Origin: Corynebacterium bovis DSM 20582 = CIP 54.80
GTDB taxonomy: Bacteria > Actinomycetota > Actinomycetes > Mycobacteriales > Mycobacteriaceae
NCBI RefSeq assembly: GCF_030408615.1
Contig: NZ_CP047187.1
Location: 1,364,001 to 1,428,000, forward strand
Direction of reading: 5' to 3'
DNA length: 64,000 bases
This document shows positions 42,890 through 53,329 of this stretch, in pieces. The position numbers and the translations under genes were made by a program. Each line of letters opens with the position of its first letter. Position 1 is the first letter of the stretch. Below the pieces are notes generated by a model, which did no database searches, had not been told where the DNA came from, and worked only from the letters and a program-made list of their open reading frames with translations.

Positions 42890-43456
42890 ATGACCGGACA
42901 CAGTGGCACCGACCGACACCACAACCCCACCTACATCGACGACAGGTTCCCCGGCGCCGACCCGTACGCGCCGCTGACGGACCTGCCGCCCCTCACCGTC
43001 ACCAGCTCCTCGTTCTCCGACGGGGACCGCCTCCCCGCGGAGCAGTGCGGCCCGGACGGGGTCTCCCCGCAGCTCAGCTGGGAAGCCGGCCCGGAGGGCA
43101 CGGAGTCGTACGCGGTGACGTGCTACGACCCGGACGCCCCGACCGGGTCGGGCTACTGGCACTGGGCCGTGTTCAACATCCCGGCGGACGTCACCGAGCT
43201 CCCCGTCGGCGCGGGGGACAACGACCTCGTCGGCCTGCCCGAGGGGGCCGTCGCCCTCAAGGGCGACAACGGCAGCCGGGGCTACTACGGCGCGAACCCG
43301 CCGGAGGGCCACGGGCCGCACCGGTACATCTACACCGTCCACGCCGTCCCGGAGCGGCTCGACGTGAGCGACCGCGCCCGGCCCGCGATCCTCGGCTTCA
43401 CGCTGAACTTCACCGCGACCGCCCGCGGCATGATCTGGGGCTGGACGGAGAACTGA
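42890..43456 (+). CDS. YbhB/YbcL (PEBP-like) family protein
   Basis: Small cytoplasmic protein of the phosphatidylethanolamine-binding/Raf-kinase-inhibitor family; the bacterial function is uncertain. The 188 residues include LTVTSSSFSDGDRLP, the ligand-site segment VTCYDPDAPTGSGYWHWAVF (PEBP signature DPDAP...HW), GDNGSRGYYGANPPEGHGPH with the second signature GxxxxxGPxPPxGxGPHRY-like pattern, and a C-terminal FTLNFTATARGMIWGWTEN. There is no signal peptide. The ATG at 42890 follows a -10-like CATACT by 8 nt. It is convergent with pyrD. Confidence 0.9.
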   Translation: MTGHSGTDRHHNPTYIDDRFPGADPYAPLTDLPPLTVTSSSFSDGDRLPAEQCGPDGVSPQLSWEAGPEGTESYAVTCYDPDAPTGSGYWHWAVFNIPADVTELPVGAGDNDLVGLPEGAVALKGDNGSRGYYGANPPEGHGPHRYIYTVHAVPERLDVSDRARPAILGFTLNFTATARGMIWGWTEN

Positions 43457-43510
43457 CGGACGCGGGCGCCCGGGGGGCGGTCGGTCGCCGGTCCAGCGAC
43501 GTTCTTCTCC

Positions 43511-43627
43511 GACGGACCCGTCAGTCGGTCCCGGGGAGTGCCGGCCGACCGCCCGCTCGTCGTCGGCCCCGGGGAGTCCCGGCCGACGGACCCGTCAGTC
43601 GTCGATCCAGGGGAGTTCCCGGCCGAC
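43511..43627. repeat. Duplicated 3' end of pyrD
   Basis: GACGGACCCGTCAGTCG occurs at 43511-43527 and 43585-43601; the second copy contains the pyrD stop codon (43595-43597). GGGGAGTNCCGGCCGAC occurs at 43533, 43571 and, inside the pyrD coding end, 43610. The gap is thus made of decayed copies of the gene's 3' end. Confidence 0.75.
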
Positions 43628-44887
43628 GGCCTCGCTGACGGAGGTGAGGCCGTGCCGGCGCACCTGGTCGGCGATGCCCAGGTGGATGTCCCGGATCCAG
43701 TCCGGACCCCCGTAGATCAGCCCGGTGTACCCCTGGAGCAGCGTCGCCCCCGCCCCGATGCGCTCCCACGCCTGCCGGGGCGTCTCGATGCCCCCGACGC
43801 CGACGAGCACGAGGGACGACCCCGCCCGCCGGTGGATCCTGCGCAGGACCTCCAGGGCACGCGCCGCGACCGGCCGACCGGAGATCCCGCCGGCGCCGAG
43901 CGCCGCGATCTCCCCGGGGGACGCGGACAGTCCCTCGCGGCTGACCGTCGTGTTCGTCGCGACGATGCCGGTGACCCCGAGCTCCACGGCGAGGTCGGTC
44001 ACCGCGTCGACGTCCTCGTCGCTGAGGTCGGGCGCGATCTTCACGAACAGGGGGCGCGGACTGACCTCGCGCACCGCGTCGATGATCCCGCGCAGGCTCT
44101 CGACGGCCTGGAGGTCACGCAGCCCCGGGGTGTTCGGGGAGGACACGTTGATGACGAGGTAGTCGGCGAACTCGCCGAGGATCCGGGCCGAGTGGTGGTA
44201 GTCGGCCGCGGCGACGGCCGGATCGGTGAGCTTGCTCTTGCCGATGTTCACGCCCACCGGCACCGCCGTCCGGCGGAGCAGCAGCCGGTCGACGGCGGAC
44301 CGGGCCCCGTCGTTGTTGAAGCCCATGCGGTTGAGCAGCGCCCCGTCCTCCGGGAGCCGGAACAGCCGGGGGACCGGGTTCCCCGGCTGCGGCAGCGAGG
44401 TGATCGTCCCGATCTCGGCGTAGCCGAAGCCGAACGCGCCCCAGACGTCGACGCACCGCGCGTCCTTGTCGAACCCGGCGGCGAGCCCGAGCGGCCGCGG
44501 GAACCGGACCCCGGCGACCGTCTGGACGAGCGCCGGGTCGTCCACGGCGAACACCGACCGGAGCGCGGCGAGGGCCTGGGGCGACGCCGACAGCCGCTCG
44601 AGCGCGCCCGTCATGAGGTGGTGGATGCGCTCCGGGCGGAGCCTGAACATGGCGCGGAGCGCCGCCCGGTAGGCGACGCCACGGACGCGACGGACCGTGC
44701 TCCGCGACGCCGGGGAGTCCGTCCGCGGGTCGATCCCGGCGTCGGTCCCGGTCTCGGTGGTGGAGTCGGCGCCGGTCCCGGTGTCGGTTCCGGCGTCGGT
44801 GCCGTTCTGCGTCGTGGTGTCGGGCGGTGTGTCCGCCCCGGATGGTGTGCCTGCCGCCGGGGCGGAGGTGGTGTCGCGCTGTCCCAT
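43595..44887 (-). CDS. pyrD: Dihydroorotate dehydrogenase (quinone), class 2
   Basis: Membrane-associated FMN enzyme oxidising dihydroorotate to orotate in pyrimidine synthesis, passing electrons to quinone. The 430-residue protein carries [11 protein letters not shown] (membrane-facing helix), [46 protein letters not shown] with the catalytic serine, [16 protein letters not shown] and [10 protein letters not shown]. Class 2 enzymes are near 340-370 residues; here about 60 extra N-terminal residues rich in Thr, Asp and Gly precede YRAALRAMF. The ATG at 44887 is the only good upstream start, without a well-spaced Shine-Dalgarno, so a later start is possible. Two 19-bp tandem repeats lie just upstream. 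Confidence 0.94.
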   Translation of the reverse strand: MGQRDTTSAPAAGTPSGADTPPDTTTQNGTDAGTDTGTGADSTTETGTDAGIDPRTDSPASRSTVRRVRGVAYRAALRAMFRLRPERIHHLMTGALERLSASPQALAALRSVFAVDDPALVQTVAGVRFPRPLGLAAGFDKDARCVDVWGAFGFGYAEIGTITSLPQPGNPVPRLFRLPEDGALLNRMGFNNDGARSAVDRLLLRRTAVPVGVNIGKSKLTDPAVAAADYHHSARILGEFADYLVINVSSPNTPGLRDLQAVESLRGIIDAVREVSPRPLFVKIAPDLSDEDVDAVTDLAVELGVTGIVATNTTVSREGLSASPGEIAALGAGGISGRPVAARALEVLRRIHRRAGSSLVLVGVGGIETPRQAWERIGAGATLLQGYTGLIYGGPDWIRDIHLGIADQVRRHGLTSVSEAVGRELPWIDD

Positions 44888-44919
44888 GGTCTCGGTCTGT
44901 GCCCTTCCGTGTGCTGTGC

Positions 44920-44957
44920 AACGAGTTCGTGGTCTGTGAACGAGTACGTGGTCTGTG
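44920..44957. promoter_or_regulatory. Two tandem 19-bp repeats upstream of pyrD
   Basis: AACGAGTTCGTGGTCTGTG (44920-44938) and AACGAGTACGTGGTCTGTG (44939-44957) are adjacent and differ at one base. They sit 33-70 bp before the pyrD ATG, where a regulator or promoter would lie. No -10 box is obvious. Confidence 0.45.
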
Positions 44958-45049
44958 TCGGTGCCGCGTCCGGTGCGCTCCCGCGGGGTGGCCGGCGCCG
45001 GTCCCACGGGGCACCGACGGCGCCACCGTCACCGGCGCGGGCCGCGGGG

Positions 45050-46198
45050 TCAGGACCGCACGCCGGCCGTCACCTGGTCCGCGGGGATCATCTGGAGCGT
45101 ACCGTCGTCCCCGGTCAGCAGCAGCGAACCGTCCCGTCCGTCGACGACCCGGCGGACGTCCCGGACGGTGCCGAACGACCCGACCTCGACGGGGGTGCCG
45201 GAGTCCACCCGGTAGGCGGTGAGCCGGTTGTCACCGGTGGTCGAGACCCACATGAGCGCACGCGGGGAGTCCCACGTCACCGCGTACGGCGACGGACCGG
45301 TCGGGACGGACTGGTGGAGCATGACGACCTCGTCGAGGGTGTAGAGCAGCGCCTGGTCCTGGCGGGTGTCGGACGCGACGGCCACGCCGTCGGTCCCCGA
45401 CCCGGCGGCCAGTGTCCCGACGCCCTGGCCGATCCGCAGGGCGGCGAGGTACTTCCGGTCGCTCAGCCGCATCTCGGTCACGCTCGACTGCGCGTGGTCG
45501 ACGGCCGCGAGCCGCTCGCCACCGTTGCGGTCGTGGAGGAGCACCGTGGCGTCGACGGAGTCCGAGGAGGGGTCGTCGTCGAGGAACGCCCCGTCGGCCC
45601 CGTAGAACTGCATCCGGTCCCGTCCCTCGACGGCGACCGCGACCGTGCCGTCGGCGATGACGGCCGCGGCGGTGGCCGTGCCGTCGACCTGCACCGTCCG
45701 CACGGTCCGGCCGTCACCGTCGACGACGATGACCGAGCCCCCGCACGCGGCGGTGACCCCGCGCGAGGTCGTGGAGAGGGTCGTGCACTCCCGCGGGACG
45801 TCGACCGTACGGCCACGCCCGGTGACGAGGTCGGAGGGGGCACCGATCTCGAGGGACCCCTCGCGGAGGAGGGCGACGTCGCCCGGCGCCCCGGAGTCGT
45901 CACCGAGCCGGGCGAGGTCACGCACCGGTGCGCCCCGGCCCGTGCGGCCCGCCGGGTCACCCGCGGCGGGGGAGGCTGCGGGGGTGGCGGCGACGCCGAC
46001 GACGGGGCCGTTGCCGCTGTCACCGGTCGACTGTTTCACGACGTCACCGGTGCACGCCGACGCCCCGAGGAGCACGGCGGCGGAGACACCGACGGCGAGC
46101 ACCCCCCGGGGGCCGGCCCACCGACGGGCCCGGGGTCCCGGAACGTCCCGGTCGGAGGGTGCTGAGCTGGGGGAGTGCGACGAGCGGATCACGGTCAT
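45050..46198 (-). CDS. Putative lipoprotein with beta-propeller-like repeats
   Basis: Exported lipoprotein of unknown function, 382 residues. After 30 basic/polar residues comes a signal helix (GVLAVGVSAAVLLGASAC) ending in the lipobox LGASAC, so Cys near residue 50 is the likely lipidated residue. The mature part is beta-rich with repeated units such as GVTAACGGSVIVVDGDGRTV, VIADGTVAVAVEGRDRMQFY and TWDSPRALMWVSTTGDNRLT, suggesting a propeller. It is divergent from uppP with 117 bp between starts and downstream faces pyrD. A TGTAGT box ends 6 nt before ATG 46198 (possible leaderless start). The similar location in other corynebacteria is recalled, not checked. Confidence 0.75.
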   Translation of the reverse strand: MTVIRSSHSPSSAPSDRDVPGPRARRWAGPRGVLAVGVSAAVLLGASACTGDVVKQSTGDSGNGPVVGVAATPAASPAAGDPAGRTGRGAPVRDLARLGDDSGAPGDVALLREGSLEIGAPSDLVTGRGRTVDVPRECTTLSTTSRGVTAACGGSVIVVDGDGRTVRTVQVDGTATAAAVIADGTVAVAVEGRDRMQFYGADGAFLDDDPSSDSVDATVLLHDRNGGERLAAVDHAQSSVTEMRLSDRKYLAALRIGQGVGTLAAGSGTDGVAVASDTRQDQALLYTLDEVVMLHQSVPTGPSPYAVTWDSPRALMWVSTTGDNRLTAYRVDSGTPVEVGSFGTVRDVRRVVDGRDGSLLLTGDDGTLQMIPADQVTAGVRS

Positions 46199-46301
46199 CA
46201 CGCTACTACACGGTCCGTGACGCCCCCGGGCGGGACCGCGCCGGTACCCGCTCCCGTGGGAGGCCCCCGCGCCGCGGCGTCGGGACGGCCCCACCCTGCG
46301 G

Positions 46302-46307
46302 TAGCCT
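46302..46307 (+). promoter_or_regulatory. -10 box of leaderless uppP
   Basis: TAGCCT with 8 nt to ATG 46316 and no Shine-Dalgarno site. Confidence 0.55.
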
Positions 46308-46315
46308 GACGAGCC

Positions 46316-47221
46316 ATGACCACAGCCGCCGCAGCCGCCTCCGTCACAGACGTCTCAGACATGAGCTGGCTCCAGACGATCGTCCTGTCGATCGTCCAGG
46401 GCCTCACCGAGTTCCTCCCGGTGTCCTCCTCCGGACATCTCCGGATCATCTCCACGCTGTTCTGGGGACAGGACGCCGGCGCGTCGTTCACCGCCGTCGT
46501 CCAACTCGGCACCGAGGCCGCCGTCCTGCTGTTCTTCGCCCGGGACATCTGGCGCATCGCCACCGGGTGGTTCGCCGGCGTCGGGGAGTGGGTCACGGAC
46601 CTGCGGACCCGGCACGGACGACGCACCCGGCGTGACAGCCTCGACTACCGCATGGGGTGGATGGTCATCGCGGCGACGATCCCCGTCGGCCTCGTCGGCT
46701 ACCTCGCGAAGGACCTCATCCGCGACAACCTCCGGAACCTCTGGATCACCGCGGCCGTGCTCATCCTCTTCTCGTTCGTCTTCATCCTCGCCGAGCGGGC
46801 GGGCACGCACCGGCGGTCGTACGACGGCCTGCGGATGCGGGACGCGGTCATCATGGGCCTGGCCCAGTGCCTCGCCCTCATCCCGGGCGTCTCCCGGTCG
46901 GGGGCGACGGTCTCCGCCGGCCTGTTCCTCAACCTCGACCGGGAGGTCGCGACGCGGTTCTCCTTCCTCCTCGCGATCCCGGCCGTCCTCGCGTCCGGCC
47001 TGTTCTCCCTGCCCGACGCGTTCCACCCGACCGACGGCCAGGCGGCGTCGGGTCTCCAGCTGGTGGTCGGCACGGTCGTCGCCTTCGGCATCGGCTACGC
47101 GTCCATCGCGTGGCTGCTGAAGTTCGTCGCGCACCACTCCTTCTCTTGGTTCGCGGCGTGGCGCATCCCGGTCGGGATCATCGTCATGGTGCTGCTGGCG
47201 ACCGGCGTGCTCACCGCCTGA
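46316..47221 (+). CDS. uppP: Undecaprenyl-diphosphatase
   Basis: Dephosphorylates undecaprenyl diphosphate so that the lipid carrier can be reused for peptidoglycan and arabinogalactan synthesis; overexpression in bacteria gives bacitracin resistance. The 301-residue membrane protein has about eight helices and the active-site motifs [17 protein letters not shown] (near residue 28) and [20 protein letters not shown] (near residue 190). Family start usually lies at [10 protein letters not shown]; here 15 extra alanine-rich residues precede it. The ATG at 46316 fits a leaderless start after TAGCCT. Confidence 0.95.
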   Translation: MTTAAAAASVTDVSDMSWLQTIVLSIVQGLTEFLPVSSSGHLRIISTLFWGQDAGASFTAVVQLGTEAAVLLFFARDIWRIATGWFAGVGEWVTDLRTRHGRRTRRDSLDYRMGWMVIAATIPVGLVGYLAKDLIRDNLRNLWITAAVLILFSFVFILAERAGTHRRSYDGLRMRDAVIMGLAQCLALIPGVSRSGATVSAGLFLNLDREVATRFSFLLAIPAVLASGLFSLPDAFHPTDGQAASGLQLVVGTVVAFGIGYASIAWLLKFVAHHSFSWFAAWRIPVGIIVMVLLATGVLTA

Positions 47222-47351
47222 CCGGACCGGGTGCGCACCACCCGACCTGACCCGGCGACCACCGCCCGACCACAGCTGGTGTGCGCCGCCCGACCGGACC
47301 GGGCACCCACCGCCGGACACCGGCCGGTGTGCCCGCGGCCGGGGCCGTCCC

Positions 47352-47357
47352 TACAAT
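47352..47357 (+). promoter_or_regulatory. -10 box of leaderless mshC
   Basis: TACAAT, a near-ideal hexamer, with 8 nt to ATG 47366. The short gap 47222-47351 contains GC-rich inverted repeats but no gene. Confidence 0.65.
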
Positions 47358-47365
47358 GGGTCCCC

Positions 47366-48682
47366 ATGCGATCCTGGCCAGCACCCGACGTCCCGACCCT
47401 CCCGGGCGGGGGAGTACCCCTGCGCCTGTACGACACGGCGGACGACCGGGTGAAGCCCGTCGCCGCCGGGGACACCGGTGAGGTCGGCGTGTACGTCTGC
47501 GGGATCACCCCCTACGACTCGACGCACCTCGGCCACGCCGCGACGTACGTGACCTTCGACGTCGTCAACCGGGTGCTCATGGACAACGGCCGTGAGGTCC
47601 ACTACGTCCAGAACATCACCGACGTCGACGACCCGCTGTTCGAACGCGCCGAGCGCGACGGCGTCGACTGGCGCGACCTCGGCGACGACCAGATCGACCT
47701 CTTCCGTTCGGACATGGCCGCGCTCGCGGTCGTCCCGCCGCGGGAGTACGTCGGGGCGATGGAGAGCATCGACGAGGTCGTCACCATGGTCGGGCGGCTC
47801 GTCGAGACCGGGGCCGCCTACCAGCTCGACGACGAGTACCCGGACGTCTACGTCGACCACACCTTCACCCCGCAGTTCGGGTACGAGTCCCGGTACTCCG
47901 CCGAGGAGATGGACCGGTACTTCGCCGAGCGGGGCGGGGACCCGGACCGGCCCGGCAAGCGGCACCCGCTCGACGCCCTCGTGTGGCGGGCCCACCGTGA
48001 CGGGGAACCGGCGTGGGACTCGCCCTTCGGACCGGGCCGTCCGGGCTGGCACATCGAGTGCTCCGCCATCGCGACGAACCGGCTCGGCGCCCACTTCGCC
48101 GTCCAGGGCGGCGGCCACGACCTGCGTTTCCCGCACCACGAGTTCTCCGCCGCGCACGCCGAGGCCGCCCTCGGGTGCACCCGCATGGCCGGGCACTACG
48201 TCCACACCGGCATGATCGGCCTCGACGGGACGAAGATGAGCAAGTCGCTCGGCAACCTCGTCTTCGTGTCCGTCCTCGTCCGCGAGGGCCACGACCCCTC
48301 GGCGATCCGGCTGGGCCTCTACGAGTCCCACTACCGGGAGGACCGGGACTGGTCCGACGACGTCCTCGAGCGGGCCGAGCGCCGGCTCGCCCGGTGGCGT
48401 GACGCCGCCCGGGCCGCGGCCTCCGCCCCGGCCGCCACGGTCGAGCTGCTCGTCTCCGACGTCCGCGCGGCCCTCGCCGACGACCTCGACACCCCGACGG
48501 TGCTCCACCTCATCGACACGTGGTGCCGGAACTTCGCCGCCGGCTCAGGTGCGGACGGTGCCGAAAGCACGGAGGGGTCGGACGGCGCGGCCCCCGACGC
48601 CGACGACGCCACGTCGCCGTCCGCGGGGGAGATCCTCACGACGCTCTGCGACGCCCTGCTGGGGGTGAACCTCGCCCGATGA
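47366..48682 (+). CDS. mshC: Mycothiol ligase MshC (cysteine:GlcN-Ins ligase)
   Basis: Joins cysteine to glucosaminyl-inositol in an ATP-dependent step of mycothiol synthesis, the main thiol of actinobacteria. The 438-residue protein resembles cysteinyl-tRNA synthetase: zinc/HIGH-type region [19 protein letters not shown] (about residue 43), [25 protein letters not shown], and KMSKSLGNL (about residue 291). The start [14 protein letters not shown] is typical for MshC rather than CysS, and the anticodon-binding domain is reduced. An acidic Gly/Asp/Ala loop (about residues 395-418) is extra. The stop overlaps the next gene as ATGA. Confidence 0.94.
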   Translation: MRSWPAPDVPTLPGGGVPLRLYDTADDRVKPVAAGDTGEVGVYVCGITPYDSTHLGHAATYVTFDVVNRVLMDNGREVHYVQNITDVDDPLFERAERDGVDWRDLGDDQIDLFRSDMAALAVVPPREYVGAMESIDEVVTMVGRLVETGAAYQLDDEYPDVYVDHTFTPQFGYESRYSAEEMDRYFAERGGDPDRPGKRHPLDALVWRAHRDGEPAWDSPFGPGRPGWHIECSAIATNRLGAHFAVQGGGHDLRFPHHEFSAAHAEAALGCTRMAGHYVHTGMIGLDGTKMSKSLGNLVFVSVLVREGHDPSAIRLGLYESHYREDRDWSDDVLERAERRLARWRDAARAAASAPAATVELLVSDVRAALADDLDTPTVLHLIDTWCRNFAAGSGADGAESTEGSDGAAPDADDATSPSAGEILTTLCDALLGVNLAR

Positions 48683-49182
48683 CCGACACCCCGGAGACCC
48701 CCGACACCCCGGACCCCGACCGGACACCGCGACCCCCGTCGACGTCCGCGTCGTCACCCTCGGCCCCCGCACCCGACCCCCGGACGGCCGCCGAGGTCAC
48801 CGACGCCGCCTGCGACACCTTCCGGGACAACCTCGAGGCCATGGCGACGGGCAGCTACCTGCGCCCCGACGACCTCGAGCTGTGGGAGCCGCCGTACCCG
48901 CCCTCGGTCGTCGCCGACGCCGACGCCGCCGTCCGGGACCTCGTCTCGGCCGGTCGCACCGCCGTCGAGCAGGGGACGGGGACGATCACCCTCGACCTGT
49001 GCGACGCGGTCGCCACGGCGGTCGCCCGCCTCCGCGGGATCAGCGACGCCCACGGCGGGGCGGTCCTCGAGGAGGAGGAGATCGCCGACGTCACGGCCGT
49101 CCTCGCCGCGCTCAGCGACGAGACGGGGGCCGACGGCGAGGTCGTGCTCACCCACGCGGAGACCCTCCTCGACGAGGAGTGA
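48679..49182 (+). CDS. Unknown protein encoded with mshC
   Basis: I do not recognise this 167-residue acidic protein. The first 40 residues are Pro/Thr/Asp-rich and probably disordered; the rest is helical with [20 protein letters not shown], then [20 protein letters not shown] and a C-terminal [20 protein letters not shown]. There is no signal peptide or membrane helix. Its ATG overlaps the mshC stop (ATGA), so it is co-translated with mshC. That suggests a link to mycothiol or an unrelated operon partner; the sequence gives no catalytic motif. Coding support comes from the overlap and coherent amino-acid pattern. Confidence 0.65.
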   Translation: MTDTPETPDTPDPDRTPRPPSTSASSPSAPAPDPRTAAEVTDAACDTFRDNLEAMATGSYLRPDDLELWEPPYPPSVVADADAAVRDLVSAGRTAVEQGTGTITLDLCDAVATAVARLRGISDAHGGAVLEEEEIADVTAVLAALSDETGADGEVVLTHAETLLDEE

Positions 49183-49353
49183 CGCCGCACCGGCGCCCCT
49201 GCCGCAGGTCTCCCGGCCCGCCCCGGCCGGTCGGCCTCGGATATGCTCGACGACGGTACTGACCGACCCCGGTACGCGACGCCCGACCGGCACCACGCCG
49301 GTGGCGCCCGACCCCCGCCGGGGCAGCGACGACGAAGGGTGACAGCGGCAACC

Positions 49354-50322
49354 ATGAAGGCGATCCTGTGGGACATGGACGGCACGCTCGTCGACTCGGA
49401 GCCGTTGTGGGGCATCGCGACGGCGGAGATGTCCCGGGAGATGGGCCGCACCCTCACCCCGGAGGTCCGGGCGTTGACGATCGGGGGGACGACCGCGGAG
49501 ACCGTGCGCACCGTCGCCCGGCACGCGGGCATCGACCTCGACGACCGGTGCGTCGCGTCGTGGACGACGTGGATGCTCGACCGGGTGACGGACCTCATCC
49601 GGGACAGCCTCGGGTGGCGGCCCGGGGCGCAGCGGATTCTCGACGCCTGCGCCTCCGCGGGTGTGCCGTGTGCGCTGGTGACGAACACGGCCCGCCGCCT
49701 CACCGACGTCACCCTCGAGACGATCGGGCCGGAGCGCTTCGTCCTCACGCTGTGCGGTGACGAGGTCACGCACGGGAAGCCGGCCCCCGACCTCTACCTC
49801 GAGGCGGCCCGCCGGCTCGGGGTCGACCCGGGGGACTGCCTCGTCGTCGAGGACTCCGCGAACGGGATGCGGGCGGCGCGCGACGCCGGCTGCCGTCTCC
49901 TCGGCGTCCCCGAGGAGGGCACCGTCGTCCCCGGGGGCGTGACCACCCTCGGCGAGCTCCTCCCCGGGCACCGCGACCTCACCGACGTCACCCTCGACGA
50001 TCTCCGCGCCGTGTGGGCGCGGCTCGGGGCGGGGAGCGGTCATGAGACAATGGCCCCCGTGAAGAATTTCGAATCCCTGTTTGAGGAACTGTCGCAGCGG
50101 GCGAAGGACCGCCCCGAGGGGTCGGGGACCGTCGCCGCCCTCGACGCCGGGGTGCACTTCCAGGGCAAGAAGATCGTCGAGGAGGCCGGCGAGGTGTGGC
50201 TCGCCGCCGAGTACCAGTCCGACGACGAACTGTCCGAGGAGATCTCCCAGCTCATCTACTGGCTCCAGGTCGTCATGGTCGGCCGCGGCCTCACGCCGGA
50301 GGACATCTACCGGCACCTGTAG
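49354..50322 (+). CDS. HAD-family phosphatase in continuous frame with HisE
   Basis: The 322-residue frame has two parts with no stop between. Residues 1 to about 225 are a HAD hydrolase: nucleophile motif [16 protein letters not shown], cap domain, [23 protein letters not shown], and [16 protein letters not shown]. Residues 236-322 are HisE (phosphoribosyl-ATP pyrophosphatase). HAD genes near hisE exist in corynebacteria, but I recall them as separate. Either this is a real fusion or hisE is started internally (see the hisE entry). The HAD substrate is unknown; a histidine-pathway phosphatase is only a guess. ATG 49354 is the likely start; GAAGG lies 15 nt upstream. Confidence 0.8.
   Translation: MKAILWDMDGTLVDSEPLWGIATAEMSREMGRTLTPEVRALTIGGTTAETVRTVARHAGIDLDDRCVASWTTWMLDRVTDLIRDSLGWRPGAQRILDACASAGVPCALVTNTARRLTDVTLETIGPERFVLTLCGDEVTHGKPAPDLYLEAARRLGVDPGDCLVVEDSANGMRAARDAGCRLLGVPEEGTVVPGGVTTLGELLPGHRDLTDVTLDDLRAVWARLGAGSGHETMAPVKNFESLFEELSQRAKDRPEGSGTVAALDAGVHFQGKKIVEEAGEVWLAAEYQSDDELSEEISQLIYWLQVVMVGRGLTPEDIYRHL
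50059..50322 (+). CDS. hisE: Phosphoribosyl-ATP pyrophosphatase HisE (possible internal start)
   Basis: Second step of histidine synthesis, removing pyrophosphate from phosphoribosyl-ATP. From GTG 50059 the product is 87 residues, the normal HisE length: [56 protein letters not shown] and [19 protein letters not shown] with the metal-binding acidic residues. GACAAT (50046-50051) ends 7 nt before this GTG, matching the leaderless spacing of other genes here apart from one base. ATG 50050 is another candidate. hisG follows 113 bp later. I list it separately because a free HisE seems as likely as the fused form. Confidence 0.7.
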   Translation: MKNFESLFEELSQRAKDRPEGSGTVAALDAGVHFQGKKIVEEAGEVWLAAEYQSDDELSEEISQLIYWLQVVMVGRGLTPEDIYRHL

Positions 50323-50435
50323 GGCGGGGACCCTGTCGGGCGGGACCACCCGCCCCGCCCCACCGTCCCCGCCCCGACCCGACCCCCACAGTCCCGACCC
50401 ACCCCGACCCGCCCCGACCACCGAGGAGCACAGAG

Positions 50436-51281
50436 ATGCTGCGCGTCGCCGTCCCGAACAAGGGATCCCTGTCCCAGACCGCCACCGAGATCCTGGCCGA
50501 GGCCGGGTACCGCACCCGCGGCGACGCGAAGTCGCTCACCGTCACCGACGACGACAACGGCGTCGAGTTCTACTTCCTCCGCCCCAAGGACATCGCGATC
50601 TACATCGCCTCCGGCCACCTCGACATGGGGATCACCGGCCGCGACCTCGCCGCCGACACCCGGGAGGAGGTCGACGAGCTGCTCGCCCTCGGCTTCGGCG
50701 CCTCGACCTTCCGCTACGCCGCCCCGGCCGGGGAGGGGTGGACCGTCGCGGACCTCGCCGGCCGCCGGATCGCGACGTCGTACCCCAACCTCGTCCGGAG
50801 GGACCTCCGGCAGCGGGGGATCGAGGCCGAGGTCATCCGCCTCGACGGGGCCGTCGAGATCTCCATCCGGCTCGGGGTCGCCGACGCGATCGCCGACGTC
50901 GTCTCCACCGGGCGCACCCTGCGGCAGCAGGGGCTGGAACCCTTCGGGGAGCCGCTGTGCACGTCCGAGGCCGTCATCGTCGGCCGCAAGGACGCCCCGG
51001 TCACCGACGAGCAGCAGGTCTTCATCAAGCGCTTCGAGGGCATCCTCCACGCCCGGAACTATGTGATGCTCGACTACAACTGCCCGCGCACCCTCCTCGA
51101 CGAGGTAGCCTCGGTGACACCGGGTCTCTCGGCCCCCACCGTGCTCTCGCTGACCGACGAGAACTGGGTCGCGGTCCGGGCGATGGTGCTCCGCAAGGAC
51201 GCCAACGCGCTCATGGACACGCTCTCCGCGATGGGGGCGGAGGCCATCCTGGCGACCGACATCCGCATCGCCAGGATCTGA
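50436..51281 (+). CDS. hisG: ATP phosphoribosyltransferase, long form
   Basis: First, feedback-inhibited enzyme of histidine synthesis. The 281-residue protein is the long (HisG-L) type. The N-terminal catalytic domain starts [20 protein letters not shown] and holds [10 protein letters not shown], and the PRPP-binding segment [19 protein letters not shown]. The C-terminal 75 residues form the ACT-like regulatory domain ([20 protein letters not shown]). GAGGAG lies 9 nt before ATG 50436. The gap from hisE (50323-50435) is a C-rich run of CCCGACC repeats with no leader peptide or attenuator that I can see. Confidence 0.96.
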   Translation: MLRVAVPNKGSLSQTATEILAEAGYRTRGDAKSLTVTDDDNGVEFYFLRPKDIAIYIASGHLDMGITGRDLAADTREEVDELLALGFGASTFRYAAPAGEGWTVADLAGRRIATSYPNLVRRDLRQRGIEAEVIRLDGAVEISIRLGVADAIADVVSTGRTLRQQGLEPFGEPLCTSEAVIVGRKDAPVTDEQQVFIKRFEGILHARNYVMLDYNCPRTLLDEVASVTPGLSAPTVLSLTDENWVAVRAMVLRKDANALMDTLSAMGAEAILATDIRIARI

Positions 51282-51322
51282 ACCGACAGGACCACCGATC
51301 CGAAAAGGGGCCGACACACCAG

Positions 51323-53155
<1,833 letters not shown>

Positions 53156-53329
53156 CCCACCGCCGCAGCCGGGCCCACCCCGGGTCCCGCCCGGGCCGGG
53201 CCGTCGTCCCCGCCCCGCCGGACCCGGTCCCACCCGGGACCACACCGGGGCGCGCCCCCGTGCCCACCCCACCCTCATCCGTCACCACCACGCCCACGTC
53301 CCCCCTCACTCAGAATCGAATCCGCAGTC

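Noticed and set aside
50323..50435. Histidine attenuator or leader peptide before hisG
   Set aside because: The gap is C-rich CCCGACC repeat with no run of His codons and no alternative hairpins.
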